DNA of 10,647 bases from Prevotella sp. UBA2739 (lineage in GTDB: Bacteria > Bacteroidota > Bacteroidia > Bacteroidales > Bacteroidaceae). A program made the position numbers and the translations under genes. The stretch covers positions 1 to 10,647 of the forward strand of contig DEJV01000013.1 in assembly GCA_002353525.1 (NCBI GenBank), read 5' to 3'. A model generated the notes under the pieces. The model searched no databases and was not told the origin of the DNA. It saw only the letters and a list, made by a program, of their open reading frames with translations. Shown here piece after piece: positions 1-4,713 of this stretch (positions within the stretch are counted from its first letter, which is position 1; each line of letters opens with the position of its first letter).

Positions 1-18
1 TTACGTCGAACTCACGTT

Positions 19-53
19 AATTATCAATTTTCAATTCTCAATTATCAATTGTC
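19..53. repeat. Heptamer tandem repeat AATTNTC x5 (GANAATT on minus strand)
   Basis: Five contiguous 7-bp units fit AATTNTC: AATTATC, AATTTTC, AATTCTC, AATTATC, AATTGTC. On the coding (minus) strand they read GANAATT. The tract overlaps the 3' end of the AlkD-like gene and supplies its stop codon and its last codons (tail I-D-N). The same heptamer recurs at 4682-4709 and 8295-8315. Confidence 0.85.
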
Positions 54-811
54 TTCATCCATTCCTTGCGTTCAGCCTCATCCATTTTCTCGATGGCATA
101 GCGCAACGTGGTGCGGTGCATCTCGTGCCGATGCTGACGCAAAAAGTCGCGCAGCAGATCCATGCTGACGCGCTTGCCCATCTCGCGTAGCATCCATCCC
201 ACCGCTTTGTGCATGAGGTCGTGCTTGTGATGCAGGTGCATTTCGGCATAGCGCAGGCACCACGAAGGATCGCCCTGCTGCGATGTTTTCCACGTGCACA
301 CCATGCTCATGCGCTGCCGCCAGAGGTTGTCACTATGCGCCAGGTCGTCTACAATCTGCCGTTTGTCACCCAGATGAGAGGGCAACAGCAGCCAATGGCC
401 CAATATCTTGGGAGCCGACAAGTCTACCAGATCCCAGTTGTTGGCCTGCTCGGCATAGTGCAAATACATCTGCACAATCGCGTCGCGACCGGCTATAGCC
501 GCCTCATCGTTGTGCAGACGGGGCTTGGCAAGGGCCTCAAACTTATCGACCAGCAGCAAGAAGCCGCAGAGCCTCACCTCGTGCCAACGGCTCATGAGCA
601 GCGTGGGAATCTCGCTGAGTGTCGTCGCACGGGCATCTTTCACCACCTGCCGAGTCTGCGGAACCTTCAGACCTAAGAACTCATCGCCCTCACCATAATC
701 GCCAGGACCCGTCTTGAAAAAGCCCATCAGCACCTCGCGCTGCCGCTCGTTGCGCTGCGCCTCCATTGTCGCCATAATCTCGTTGGCTGTTGTCATCATC
801 TTTTCTGTCAT
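38..811 (-). CDS. alkD: DNA alkylation repair protein, AlkD-like HEAT-repeat glycosylase
   Basis: 257 aa, cytoplasmic. The AlkD family excises N3- and N7-alkylated purines using a superhelix of ALK/HEAT-like repeats. The diagnostic NNWDLVD is at residues 124-130; W126 and D130 match the DNA-contacting Trp and catalytic Asp (W109 and D113 in Bacillus cereus AlkD). GWMLREMGK at 205-213 carries a second aromatic in the expected place, and GLKVPQTRQ at 47-55 is the usual N-terminal motif. Length is slightly above the usual 220-240 aa because of a polar, Met-rich N-terminus (MTEKMMTTANE). The start at 811 has AAAGGA just upstream, but that region is tandemly duplicated, so an identical ATG lies 35 bp further upstream in another frame. 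A TATCTTTG promoter and a palindrome lie beyond. The C-terminal IDN and stop are encoded by a heptamer repeat. Family assignment is firm; substrate range is inferred. Confidence 0.9.
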   Translation of the reverse strand: MTEKMMTTANEIMATMEAQRNERQREVLMGFFKTGPGDYGEGDEFLGLKVPQTRQVVKDARATTLSEIPTLLMSRWHEVRLCGFLLLVDKFEALAKPRLHNDEAAIAGRDAIVQMYLHYAEQANNWDLVDLSAPKILGHWLLLPSHLGDKRQIVDDLAHSDNLWRQRMSMVCTWKTSQQGDPSWCLRYAEMHLHHKHDLMHKAVGWMLREMGKRVSMDLLRDFLRQHRHEMHRTTLRYAIEKMDEAERKEWMKTIDN

Positions 812-862
812 TTGTAATTTCCTTTCATCATCATCTTTTCTGTCATTTGCAATTTCCTTTCA
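793..862. repeat. 35-bp tandem duplication of the alkD start region
   Basis: Positions 793-827 and 828-862 are two adjacent 35-bp copies differing at one base (815 T, 850 C). Each contains, on the minus strand, the purine-rich AAAGGA, the ATG and the first codons. Because 35 is not a multiple of 3, the two ATGs (811 and 846) are in different frames. Confidence 0.95.
808..846 (-). CDS. Putative 12-codon upstream ORF overlapping the alkD start
   Basis: The distal copy of the duplication supplies ATG at 846-844 with AAAGGAAATTGCAA just upstream. Translation gives MTEKMMMKGNYK then TGA at 810-808. That stop overlaps the alkD ATG (811-809) as ATGA, the classic geometry for translational coupling. 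The peptide starts with the same residues as AlkD (MTEKMM) because it is a copied start. It could be translated and affect alkD initiation, or be an incidental product of the duplication. Nothing suggests the peptide itself has a function. Confidence 0.35.
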   Translation of the reverse strand: MTEKMMMKGNYK

Positions 863-880
863 TCCCATTTTTCTCCGCAG

Positions 881-899
881 GTCGCGTGTGTCACGCGAC
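881..899. promoter_or_regulatory. Hyphenated palindrome GTCGCGTG-N3-CACGCGAC in alkD leader
   Basis: A perfect 8-bp inverted repeat separated by TGT lies between the alkD promoter (-7 box 914-921, minus) and its start codon. It would be transcribed as a GC-rich hairpin near the 5' end of the mRNA, or could act as an operator. It matches the palindrome at 3027-3045 in the dusB leader with one compensatory pair change. Whether it acts as DNA or RNA is unknown. Confidence 0.6.
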
Positions 900-913
900 A
901 ACCATTCCTGCCA

Positions 914-921
914 CAAAGATA
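914..921 (-). promoter_or_regulatory. Bacteroidota -7 box TATCTTTG for alkD
   Basis: The minus strand reads TATCTTTG, matching the TAnnTTTG element of Bacteroidota housekeeping promoters. No clear TTTG lies about 20 bp upstream; that segment is an A/T tract, so the -33 element is weak. Transcription would start near 907, giving a leader of about 95 nt that contains the palindrome and the duplicated start region. Confidence 0.6.
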
Positions 922-958
922 CGAAAAAAAACATTATCTCTTCTATTTTCCCTTCTAT

Positions 959-992
959 TTTGCGATGAATTGGGGCTTTTTTCGTACCTTTG
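959..992 (+). promoter_or_regulatory. Promoter for DUF3237 gene (TTTG ... TACCTTTG)
   Basis: TACCTTTG at 985-992 matches TAnnTTTG. A TTTG at 959-962 is 22 bp upstream, slightly longer than the usual 19-21 bp. Predicted transcription starts near 999, leaving about a 40-nt leader before the ATG at 1039. It diverges from the alkD promoter. Confidence 0.6.
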
Positions 993-1038
993 CCCAAACG
1001 AAAGCATCAGCAATATTTACTGTAAAAACCTGCTCATC

Positions 1039-1554
1039 ATGAAGAGAATGATATTATCTTTGGTGCTCTTGGCCATGGTCATCGGCCTCAGCGCCCAAAC
1101 CTATCCACCCACCAAAACCCCAAAGCTGCAATTCGTCATGCAACTGCGCGTGACCCTTGGCGAGACCTATGAGGTGGGCAACACCCAGCACGGACGGCGC
1201 ATTGTCATCCCCATCACCGGTGGTACCTTCGAGGGACCGCTGCTGAAGGGCGAGATTCTGAACGGGGGAGCCGACTATCAGCTGGCCAGTCACGATGGCA
1301 ACCGCACCCAGCTGGAGGCTATCTACTCGGTGAAGACCGACGATGGCGTGTACATCCACGTGCGCAACCGTGGCATCATCTATAATGGCACCGATGAAAA
1401 CGGCCAAAAACAGTTTTACTTCAAGGCCGCACCCCAGTTTGAGGCGCCACAGGACAGCCGCTATGCTTGGCTGAACAATGCGCTGTTTGTGTGCGAGCCG
1501 GAGTTTACGCCAGCTTTTAAGGGCGTCATTCTGAACGTGTGGAAAGTGGTCTAA
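1039..1554 (+). CDS. Secreted DUF3237 domain protein
   Basis: 171 aa. The start at 1039 is chosen because it begins a good signal peptide (MKRMILSLVLLAMVIGLSA, likely cleaved before Q20) about 40 nt after a promoter; the frame is open further upstream to 790 but that part overlaps promoter and alkD leader DNA. The mature part carries DUF3237 motifs in order: MQLRVTLGETYEVGNTQHGRR (about 33-53), PITGGTFEGPLLKGEIL (about 56-72), GGADYQL (75-81), YSVKTDDGVYIHVRNRG (about 94-110), then FEAPQDSRYAWLNNALFV near the end. The family is a small all-beta domain with no established biochemical role that I know of. The signal peptide puts it in the periplasm or outside. The gene converges on the lipoprotein gene with a 12-bp gap and no obvious terminator. 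Confidence 0.85.
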   Translation: MKRMILSLVLLAMVIGLSAQTYPPTKTPKLQFVMQLRVTLGETYEVGNTQHGRRIVIPITGGTFEGPLLKGEILNGGADYQLASHDGNRTQLEAIYSVKTDDGVYIHVRNRGIIYNGTDENGQKQFYFKAAPQFEAPQDSRYAWLNNALFVCEPEFTPAFKGVILNVWKVV

Positions 1555-1566
1555 GGCCGGTTATTG

Positions 1567-2124
1567 TTATTTCCTCACAGAGAAAAACTTCATCAGCGTC
1601 AGCTCCGACACCCATTCTTTCTCGATCATCACCGACATGTCGGCAATCTTCCATGACTGTTCGGCGCTTTTTTCGAGCAGCAACGCCACAGGTTGCTGGT
1701 GCTGACAGTTGGTAATAGTGACGTAAACGGTGTGGACATGGTCGGTTGAATCGATGCGACAAGCCAGATCCTCGCACCAGTCTTGTCCCTGAATCCAATG
1801 GTCGGCATCGCGATATCCTTCCACGTCGGCCTCACGAATAAGAGAATCGAGGCGTAAGAAAGCAGCCGAGAAATACTTGCGGTCGAACATGGTGGCATCG
1901 GGCTCGGGAGCCTGGCCTTGAAGATTCTTCAGATAAGCGCTAAAAACATCGGCATAGACACGTTTTACCCACTGACACATGGCCAACGAGTCGTTGCCCT
2001 GCACCACCCCGCTCTTACCCTCACCAGCCTCAGCAAGGGCATCGCGCTCGGTCTTCCGACATCCATTCACCGCACAGGCAGCCAGCATCAGCGTGGCCAT
2101 ACAGATAACAAAGATTTTACTCAT
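1567..2124 (-). CDS. Small putative lipoprotein, DUF3828-like
   Basis: 185 aa. The frame is open upstream to 2256, but the start at 2124 is preferred: it begins a lipoprotein signal (MSKIFVICMATLMLAAC, lipobox LAAC with Cys17) and lies about 23 nt after a well-formed promoter. After Cys17 a charged linker precedes a globular part with CQWVKRVYADVFSAYLKN, DADHWIQGQDWCEDLACRID, then VYVTITNC and SWKIADMSVMI. The DxDHWIxxQDW segment and the final W-K-I-x-D strand resemble DUF3828, a domain of secreted Bacteroidetes proteins with an NTF2-like flavour. That domain name is tentative; lipoprotein status is well supported. No function can be given. Confidence 0.75.
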   Translation of the reverse strand: MSKIFVICMATLMLAACAVNGCRKTERDALAEAGEGKSGVVQGNDSLAMCQWVKRVYADVFSAYLKNLQGQAPEPDATMFDRKYFSAAFLRLDSLIREADVEGYRDADHWIQGQDWCEDLACRIDSTDHVHTVYVTITNCQHQQPVALLLEKSAEQSWKIADMSVMIEKEWVSELTLMKFFSVRK

Positions 2125-2153
2125 TTCGATTTGTCGTTTATTCCTTTTGGATG

Positions 2154-2185
2154 CAAAATTAGCCATTTCATCGGAAACAAGCAAA
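2154..2185 (-). promoter_or_regulatory. Promoter for the lipoprotein gene (TTTG-N20-TAATTTTG)
   Basis: On the minus strand TTTG (2185-2182) is followed after 20 bp by TAATTTTG (2161-2154), a close match to the Bacteroidota consensus. Transcription should start near 2147, about 23 nt before the ATG at 2124, which supports that start. Confidence 0.75.
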
Positions 2186-2226
2186 GAAAATAAATCTGCA
2201 CATAGACTAAAAATTGTTAACGATTT

Positions 2227-2250
2227 AAACATTCCCAATTTCCTTTCGTC
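2227..2250 (+). promoter_or_regulatory. Possible ECF-sigma-type promoter for the Spy-like gene (AAAC-N16-CGTC)
   Basis: No TAnnTTTG box precedes the gene at 2302. The gap instead contains AAAC at 2227-2230 and CGTC at 2247-2250, separated by 16 bp, which fits the AAC/CGTC type recognised by many ECF sigma factors. A start near 2257 would give about a 45-nt leader. These are short motifs, so chance is a real possibility. Confidence 0.25.
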
Positions 2251-2301
2251 AAACAATCAGTTGCAACTCAAAAACAGTTTAATAACAAAAAAAGTAGAAT
2301 T

Positions 2302-2832
2302 ATGAAAAAAATGATATTCACATTGGTAGCTGCAGTGATGATGAGCAGCGCCGTGATGGCTCAGGACGAGCAGAAAAAGGATAACAACAAGCAGCGCCCC
2401 AATAAGACTGAGATGATTCAGCGTCGTACCGAAATGATGGCGGGCCGTTATGGACTGAACGACAAGCAGAAGAAAGATCTGCTGAAGTTGAACACTGAAT
2501 ATGCCGACAAGATGGGCAGACCAGGCATGGGTATGCACCGCGGCGGACGAGGCATGCGCCCCGGAATGGGCCGTGGCCAACATCCCGAAATGGGCGGCGA
2601 GGGCAAGAGCAATGGCGGTAAGCGCCCCGAAATGAGCGAGGAGCAGCGCGCAAAGATGAAGCAAGAGATGGAGCAGATGCGCAAAAACCGTGAGCAATAT
2701 GCTGCCGAACTGAAGAAAATCATGAACGACGAGCAATATAAGAAGTACCAGGAGGACGAGCAGCAAAACCGCAATCGCGGTGGTATGCGCGGCGGTCATC
2801 GCGGTCCTCGTGGCAACCAACCACAACAATAG
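2302..2832 (+). CDS. Periplasmic Spy/CpxP-like protein, DUF4890 type
   Basis: 176 aa. The signal peptide MKKMIFTLVAAVMMSSAVMA is followed by QDEQ (cleavage likely after A20). The mature protein is highly charged and helical with two LTxxQ-like helices: YGLNDKQKKDLLKLN at 50-64 and IMNDEQYKKYQED at 140-152. Between them lies a Gly/Arg/Met-rich segment at about 71-106 and a coiled-coil-like EQRAKMKQEMEQMRKNREQY at 114-133; the tail is again G/R-rich. Bacteroidales proteins of this layout are classed as DUF4890 and resemble the envelope chaperones Spy and CpxP; a periplasmic chaperone or stress role is inferred. The gene stands alone, divergent from the lipoprotein gene, and ends at a strong terminator. 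Confidence 0.8.
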   Translation: MKKMIFTLVAAVMMSSAVMAQDEQKKDNNKQRPNKTEMIQRRTEMMAGRYGLNDKQKKDLLKLNTEYADKMGRPGMGMHRGGRGMRPGMGRGQHPEMGGEGKSNGGKRPEMSEEQRAKMKQEMEQMRKNREQYAAELKKIMNDEQYKKYQEDEQQNRNRGGMRGGHRGPRGNQPQQ

Positions 2833-2871
2833 AATATGTTTCTCTCTTAGGTATATATAGATTAAATGCTG

Positions 2872-2911
2872 CGGGATGTCTGTGTGAACAGGTGTCCCGT
2901 TTTTTGTTTTT
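2872..2911 (+). terminator. Intrinsic terminator of the Spy-like gene
   Basis: A 12-bp stem (2872-2883 with 2888-2899, including three G-U pairs) has a GTGA loop and is followed by TTTTTTGTTTTT (2900-2911). It separates the Spy-like gene from the dusB promoter. Confidence 0.9.
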
Positions 2912-2967
2912 AGGCGTTTGCCGGCAAGAACATCCTTCCCGATGCAAGTATTTTGCCAAAAAATCAC

Positions 2968-2975
2968 TAACTTTG
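2968..2975 (+). promoter_or_regulatory. Bacteroidota -7 box TAACTTTG for dusB
   Basis: TAACTTTG matches TAnnTTTG. The nearest TTTG (2952-2955) is only 12 bp upstream, so the -33 element is unclear. Transcription starting near 2982 gives a leader of about 100 nt containing two hairpins. Confidence 0.65.
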
Positions 2976-2993
2976 CAGCATCCAAACAGGAGG

Positions 2994-3014
2994 GGGCGCG
3001 CGGCTCGCATGCCC
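2994..3014 (+). promoter_or_regulatory. GC-rich hairpin in dusB leader (first)
   Basis: GGGCGCGCG (2994-3002) can pair with CGCATGCCC (3006-3014) around a GCT loop, with one G-U pair and one C-A mismatch. It lies just after the predicted transcription start and 12 nt before the second hairpin. No U-run follows, so it is not a simple terminator. Confidence 0.45.
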
Positions 3015-3026
3015 ACCGGGAGGGAT

Positions 3027-3045
3027 GTCACGTGGGACACGTGAC
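3027..3045 (+). promoter_or_regulatory. Hyphenated palindrome GTCACGTG-N3-CACGTGAC in dusB leader
   Basis: A perfect 8-bp inverted repeat around GGA, 37 nt before the dusB ATG. Read in the direction of its gene it matches the alkD-leader palindrome (881-899) at 18 of 23 positions including flanking CCT-C. Two of the five differences form a compensatory pair (A-T here, G-C there). Confidence 0.6.
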
Positions 3046-3082
3046 CTACAAAAACGACAATAGCTATAGAAAACTCGAAAGG

Positions 3083-4042
3083 ATGAAAATAGGAAATATT
3101 GATTTGGGCGAAAAGCCCATCCTGCTGGCTCCGATGGAAGACGTCACCGACATTGGTTTCCGCCTGCTCTGCAAGCGGTTCGGCGCCTCAATGGTCTATA
3201 CCGAGTTTGTCAGTGCCGAGGCATTGATACGCGATGTGAAGTCGACCATCAAGAAACTGACCATCAGCGACGACGAGCGCCCTGTGGGCATTCAGATTTA
3301 TGGGCGCGACGTAGAGGCGATGGTCGAAGCGGCAAAAATCGTAGAACAGGCCGGCCCCGACCTGATTGACCTCAACTTTGGCTGCCCGGTGAAGAAAGTG
3401 GCTGGCAAAGGTGCGGGTGCCGGTATGTTGCAAAACATTCCCAAGATGCTCGAAATCACCCAAAAGGTGGTAGAGGCCGTCAGCCTGCCCGTCACGGTGA
3501 AGACCCGTCTGGGATGGAACCAAGAGCAACTCATCATCACCACACTGGCCGAACAGTTGCAAGACTGCGGCATCAAGGCACTGACAATACACGGACGGAC
3601 ACGCTCGCAAATGTACACAGGACAGGCCGACTGGACTCTCATCGGCGAGGTGAAGCGCAATCCGCGCATCCATATTCCCATCATTGGCAACGGCGACATT
3701 CACTCGCTGGAGGAGGCCGACGCTGCCTTTGCTCAATACGGTGTCGACGCCGTGATGATCGGCCGCGCCACATTTGGCTGTCCGTGGCTCTTCAGCCGAG
3801 AGCCGCTGACACTCGACCAGAAAATCGACGTGCTGGAAGAGCAGCTGCGCATCAACATCGAGCGCATCGACGAGTATCGCGGCATTTTGCACACACGGCG
3901 CCATTTGGCAGCAACTCCTGTCTTTAAAGGCATTCCCGACTTCCGCCAGACACGCATTGCCATGCTCAGAGCCGAGCATGCCGACGAACTGCTCAGCATT
4001 CTCGAACAATGCCGCGAGAGACTGAAAAAAGAGGGATGCTAA
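3083..4042 (+). CDS. dusB: tRNA-dihydrouridine synthase B
   Basis: 319 aa, cytoplasmic FMN enzyme that reduces specific uridines in tRNA to dihydrouridine with NADPH. The frame is open upstream to 2918, but ATG 3083 starts the family's usual N-terminus (MKIGNIDLGEKPILLAPMED), follows AAAGG closely and lies downstream of the promoter. Motifs: APMEDVTDIGFR (16-27), LNFGCPVKKVAGKGAGAGML (97-116) with catalytic Cys101, VTVKTRLGW (137-145), IHGRTRSQMYTGQADW (169-184), IPIIGNGDI (198-206) and IGRATFGCPWLF (226-237) for phosphate/FMN binding. The C-terminal helical tRNA-binding domain is complete. Length is normal for DusB. The final codons (EGC then stop) are the first unit of a 9-bp repeat, and the frame stays open for 35 codons beyond the TAA. 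The leader holds two hairpins. Confidence 0.95.
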   Translation: MKIGNIDLGEKPILLAPMEDVTDIGFRLLCKRFGASMVYTEFVSAEALIRDVKSTIKKLTISDDERPVGIQIYGRDVEAMVEAAKIVEQAGPDLIDLNFGCPVKKVAGKGAGAGMLQNIPKMLEITQKVVEAVSLPVTVKTRLGWNQEQLIITTLAEQLQDCGIKALTIHGRTRSQMYTGQADWTLIGEVKRNPRIHIPIIGNGDIHSLEEADAAFAQYGVDAVMIGRATFGCPWLFSREPLTLDQKIDVLEEQLRINIERIDEYRGILHTRRHLAATPVFKGIPDFRQTRIAMLRAEHADELLSILEQCRERLKKEGC

Positions 4043-4132
4043 GGATACAAGGGATACGAGGGATGCGATGAATACAAGGGATACGAAGGATTGGAAGGAT
4101 GCGATGGATTGAAAGGATGCGATGAATTGGAG
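4034..4132. repeat. 9-bp tandem repeat, about 11 units (GGATRCRAN-like)
   Basis: Eleven consecutive 9-bp units start inside dusB: GGATGCTAA (containing the stop), GGATACAAG, GGATACGAG, GGATGCGAT, GAATACAAG, GGATACGAA, GGATTGGAA, GGATGCGAT, GGATTGAAA, GGATGCGAT, GAATTGGAG. The tract continues as purine-rich sequence up to the next gene, and nearly every base on this strand is A or G apart from T at unit position 4 and a few others. With a 9-bp period the dusB frame reads as Gly-(Tyr/Cys/Leu)-charged triplets until TAG at 4148-4150. Confidence 0.9.
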
Positions 4133-4160
4133 GAAATAAGAAAGAAATAGAAGGAAAAAT

Positions 4161-4697
4161 ATGAAAATTGCAGTTTATTGTTCGGCGAACAGCCAGTTGG
4201 ATCCTGATTTCTACCGCTTGGCGGCTGAGATGGGGCAGTGGATGGCTCGTAAAGGGCATACGTTGGTGTTTGGAGGCACCGACTTAGGACTCATGGAAGC
4301 CATTGCCAAGGCCGTTCACGAGGGAGGTGGCCGCGTGATTGGCGTGGTGCCCACCAAGGTGGAAGAGCGAGGACACATCAGCCCATGGCTGGACGTGCAC
4401 ATCCCTTGTGACAACCTGAGCGACCGCAAGCAACTGATGGAGGCACAGAGCGACGTGTTTGTGGCTCTGCCTGGTGGTGTGGGCACACTCGACGAGGTGT
4501 TCAACGTGGTAGCTTCGGCCAGCATCGGCTACCACCAGAAGCGCGTCATACTCTATAATATGAAAGGCTTCTGGGACTCGCTCATCCAGATGATGACCGA
4601 CCTGAGGGCAAAGGGCGTCATCCGCGGCGACATCGACCAGCAGTTGCTGGTGGTTAATTCGCTGGAAGAACTGGAGCAACTGATAATTGACAATTGA
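4161..4697 (+). CDS. LOG-family protein (TIGR00730), nucleoside 5'-monophosphate phosphoribohydrolase
   Basis: 178 aa, cytoplasmic Rossmann-like protein. LOG proteins hydrolyse nucleoside monophosphates to base and ribose 5-phosphate; plant and some bacterial members release cytokinins, others act on AMP. Visible motifs: MKIAVYCSAN (1-10), TLVFGGTDLGLMEAIA (34-49), SDRKQLM (87-93) with the conserved Arg-Lys, and the hallmark PGGVGTLDE (104-112) ending in active-site Glu112. Length is typical for the short class. AAGGA at 4151-4155 precedes the start, and an in-frame TAA at 4137-4139 prevents a longer one. It follows dusB by 118 bp without a visible promoter, so co-transcription is plausible. 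The tail LIIDN and stop come from a heptamer repeat, leaving 16 bp to the convergent transporter gene. The physiological substrate is unknown. Confidence 0.9.
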   Translation: MKIAVYCSANSQLDPDFYRLAAEMGQWMARKGHTLVFGGTDLGLMEAIAKAVHEGGGRVIGVVPTKVEERGHISPWLDVHIPCDNLSDRKQLMEAQSDVFVALPGGVGTLDEVFNVVASASIGYHQKRVILYNMKGFWDSLIQMMTDLRAKGVIRGDIDQQLLVVNSLEELEQLIIDN

Positions 4698-4709
4698 TAA
4701 TTGACAATT
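4682..4709. repeat. Heptamer tandem repeat GANAATT x4
   Basis: Four units, GATAATT GACAATT GATAATT GACAATT, overlap the end of the LOG gene (stop TGA at 4695-4697) and fill the gap to the convergent symporter gene. The sequence contains the self-complementary CAATTG twice. No separate terminator is visible between the two genes. Confidence 0.9.
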
Positions 4710-4713
4710 GACA

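Noticed and set aside
850..864. CAATTTCCTTTCATC also appears as CAATTTCCTTTCGTC at 2236-2250
   Set aside because: A 14 of 15 match, but in the first case it is the ribosome-binding region of alkD on the other strand and in the second it lies upstream of a plus-strand gene. No shared geometry, so probably chance in AT-rich, pyrimidine-rich DNA.
2257..2985. 242-codon Leu/Ala/His-rich open frame on the minus strand resembling a membrane protein
   Set aside because: Antisense to the Spy-like gene. The hydrophobicity is a by-product of Gln/Lys/Glu-rich code read backwards, and it crosses the terminator and the dusB promoter.
3188..4009. 273-codon open frame on the minus strand
   Set aside because: Antisense to dusB, which has every family motif; no promoter or start signal of its own.
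4034..4132. Repeat arrays considered as CRISPR
   Set aside because: Units are 7, 9 or 25 bp, contiguous with no spacers, and no cas genes are present.
3993..4259. Minus-strand open frame with repeated HRI/LSI tripeptides
   Set aside because: A reverse reading of the 9-bp repeat, whose period keeps frames open; no start signals and it overlaps two real genes.
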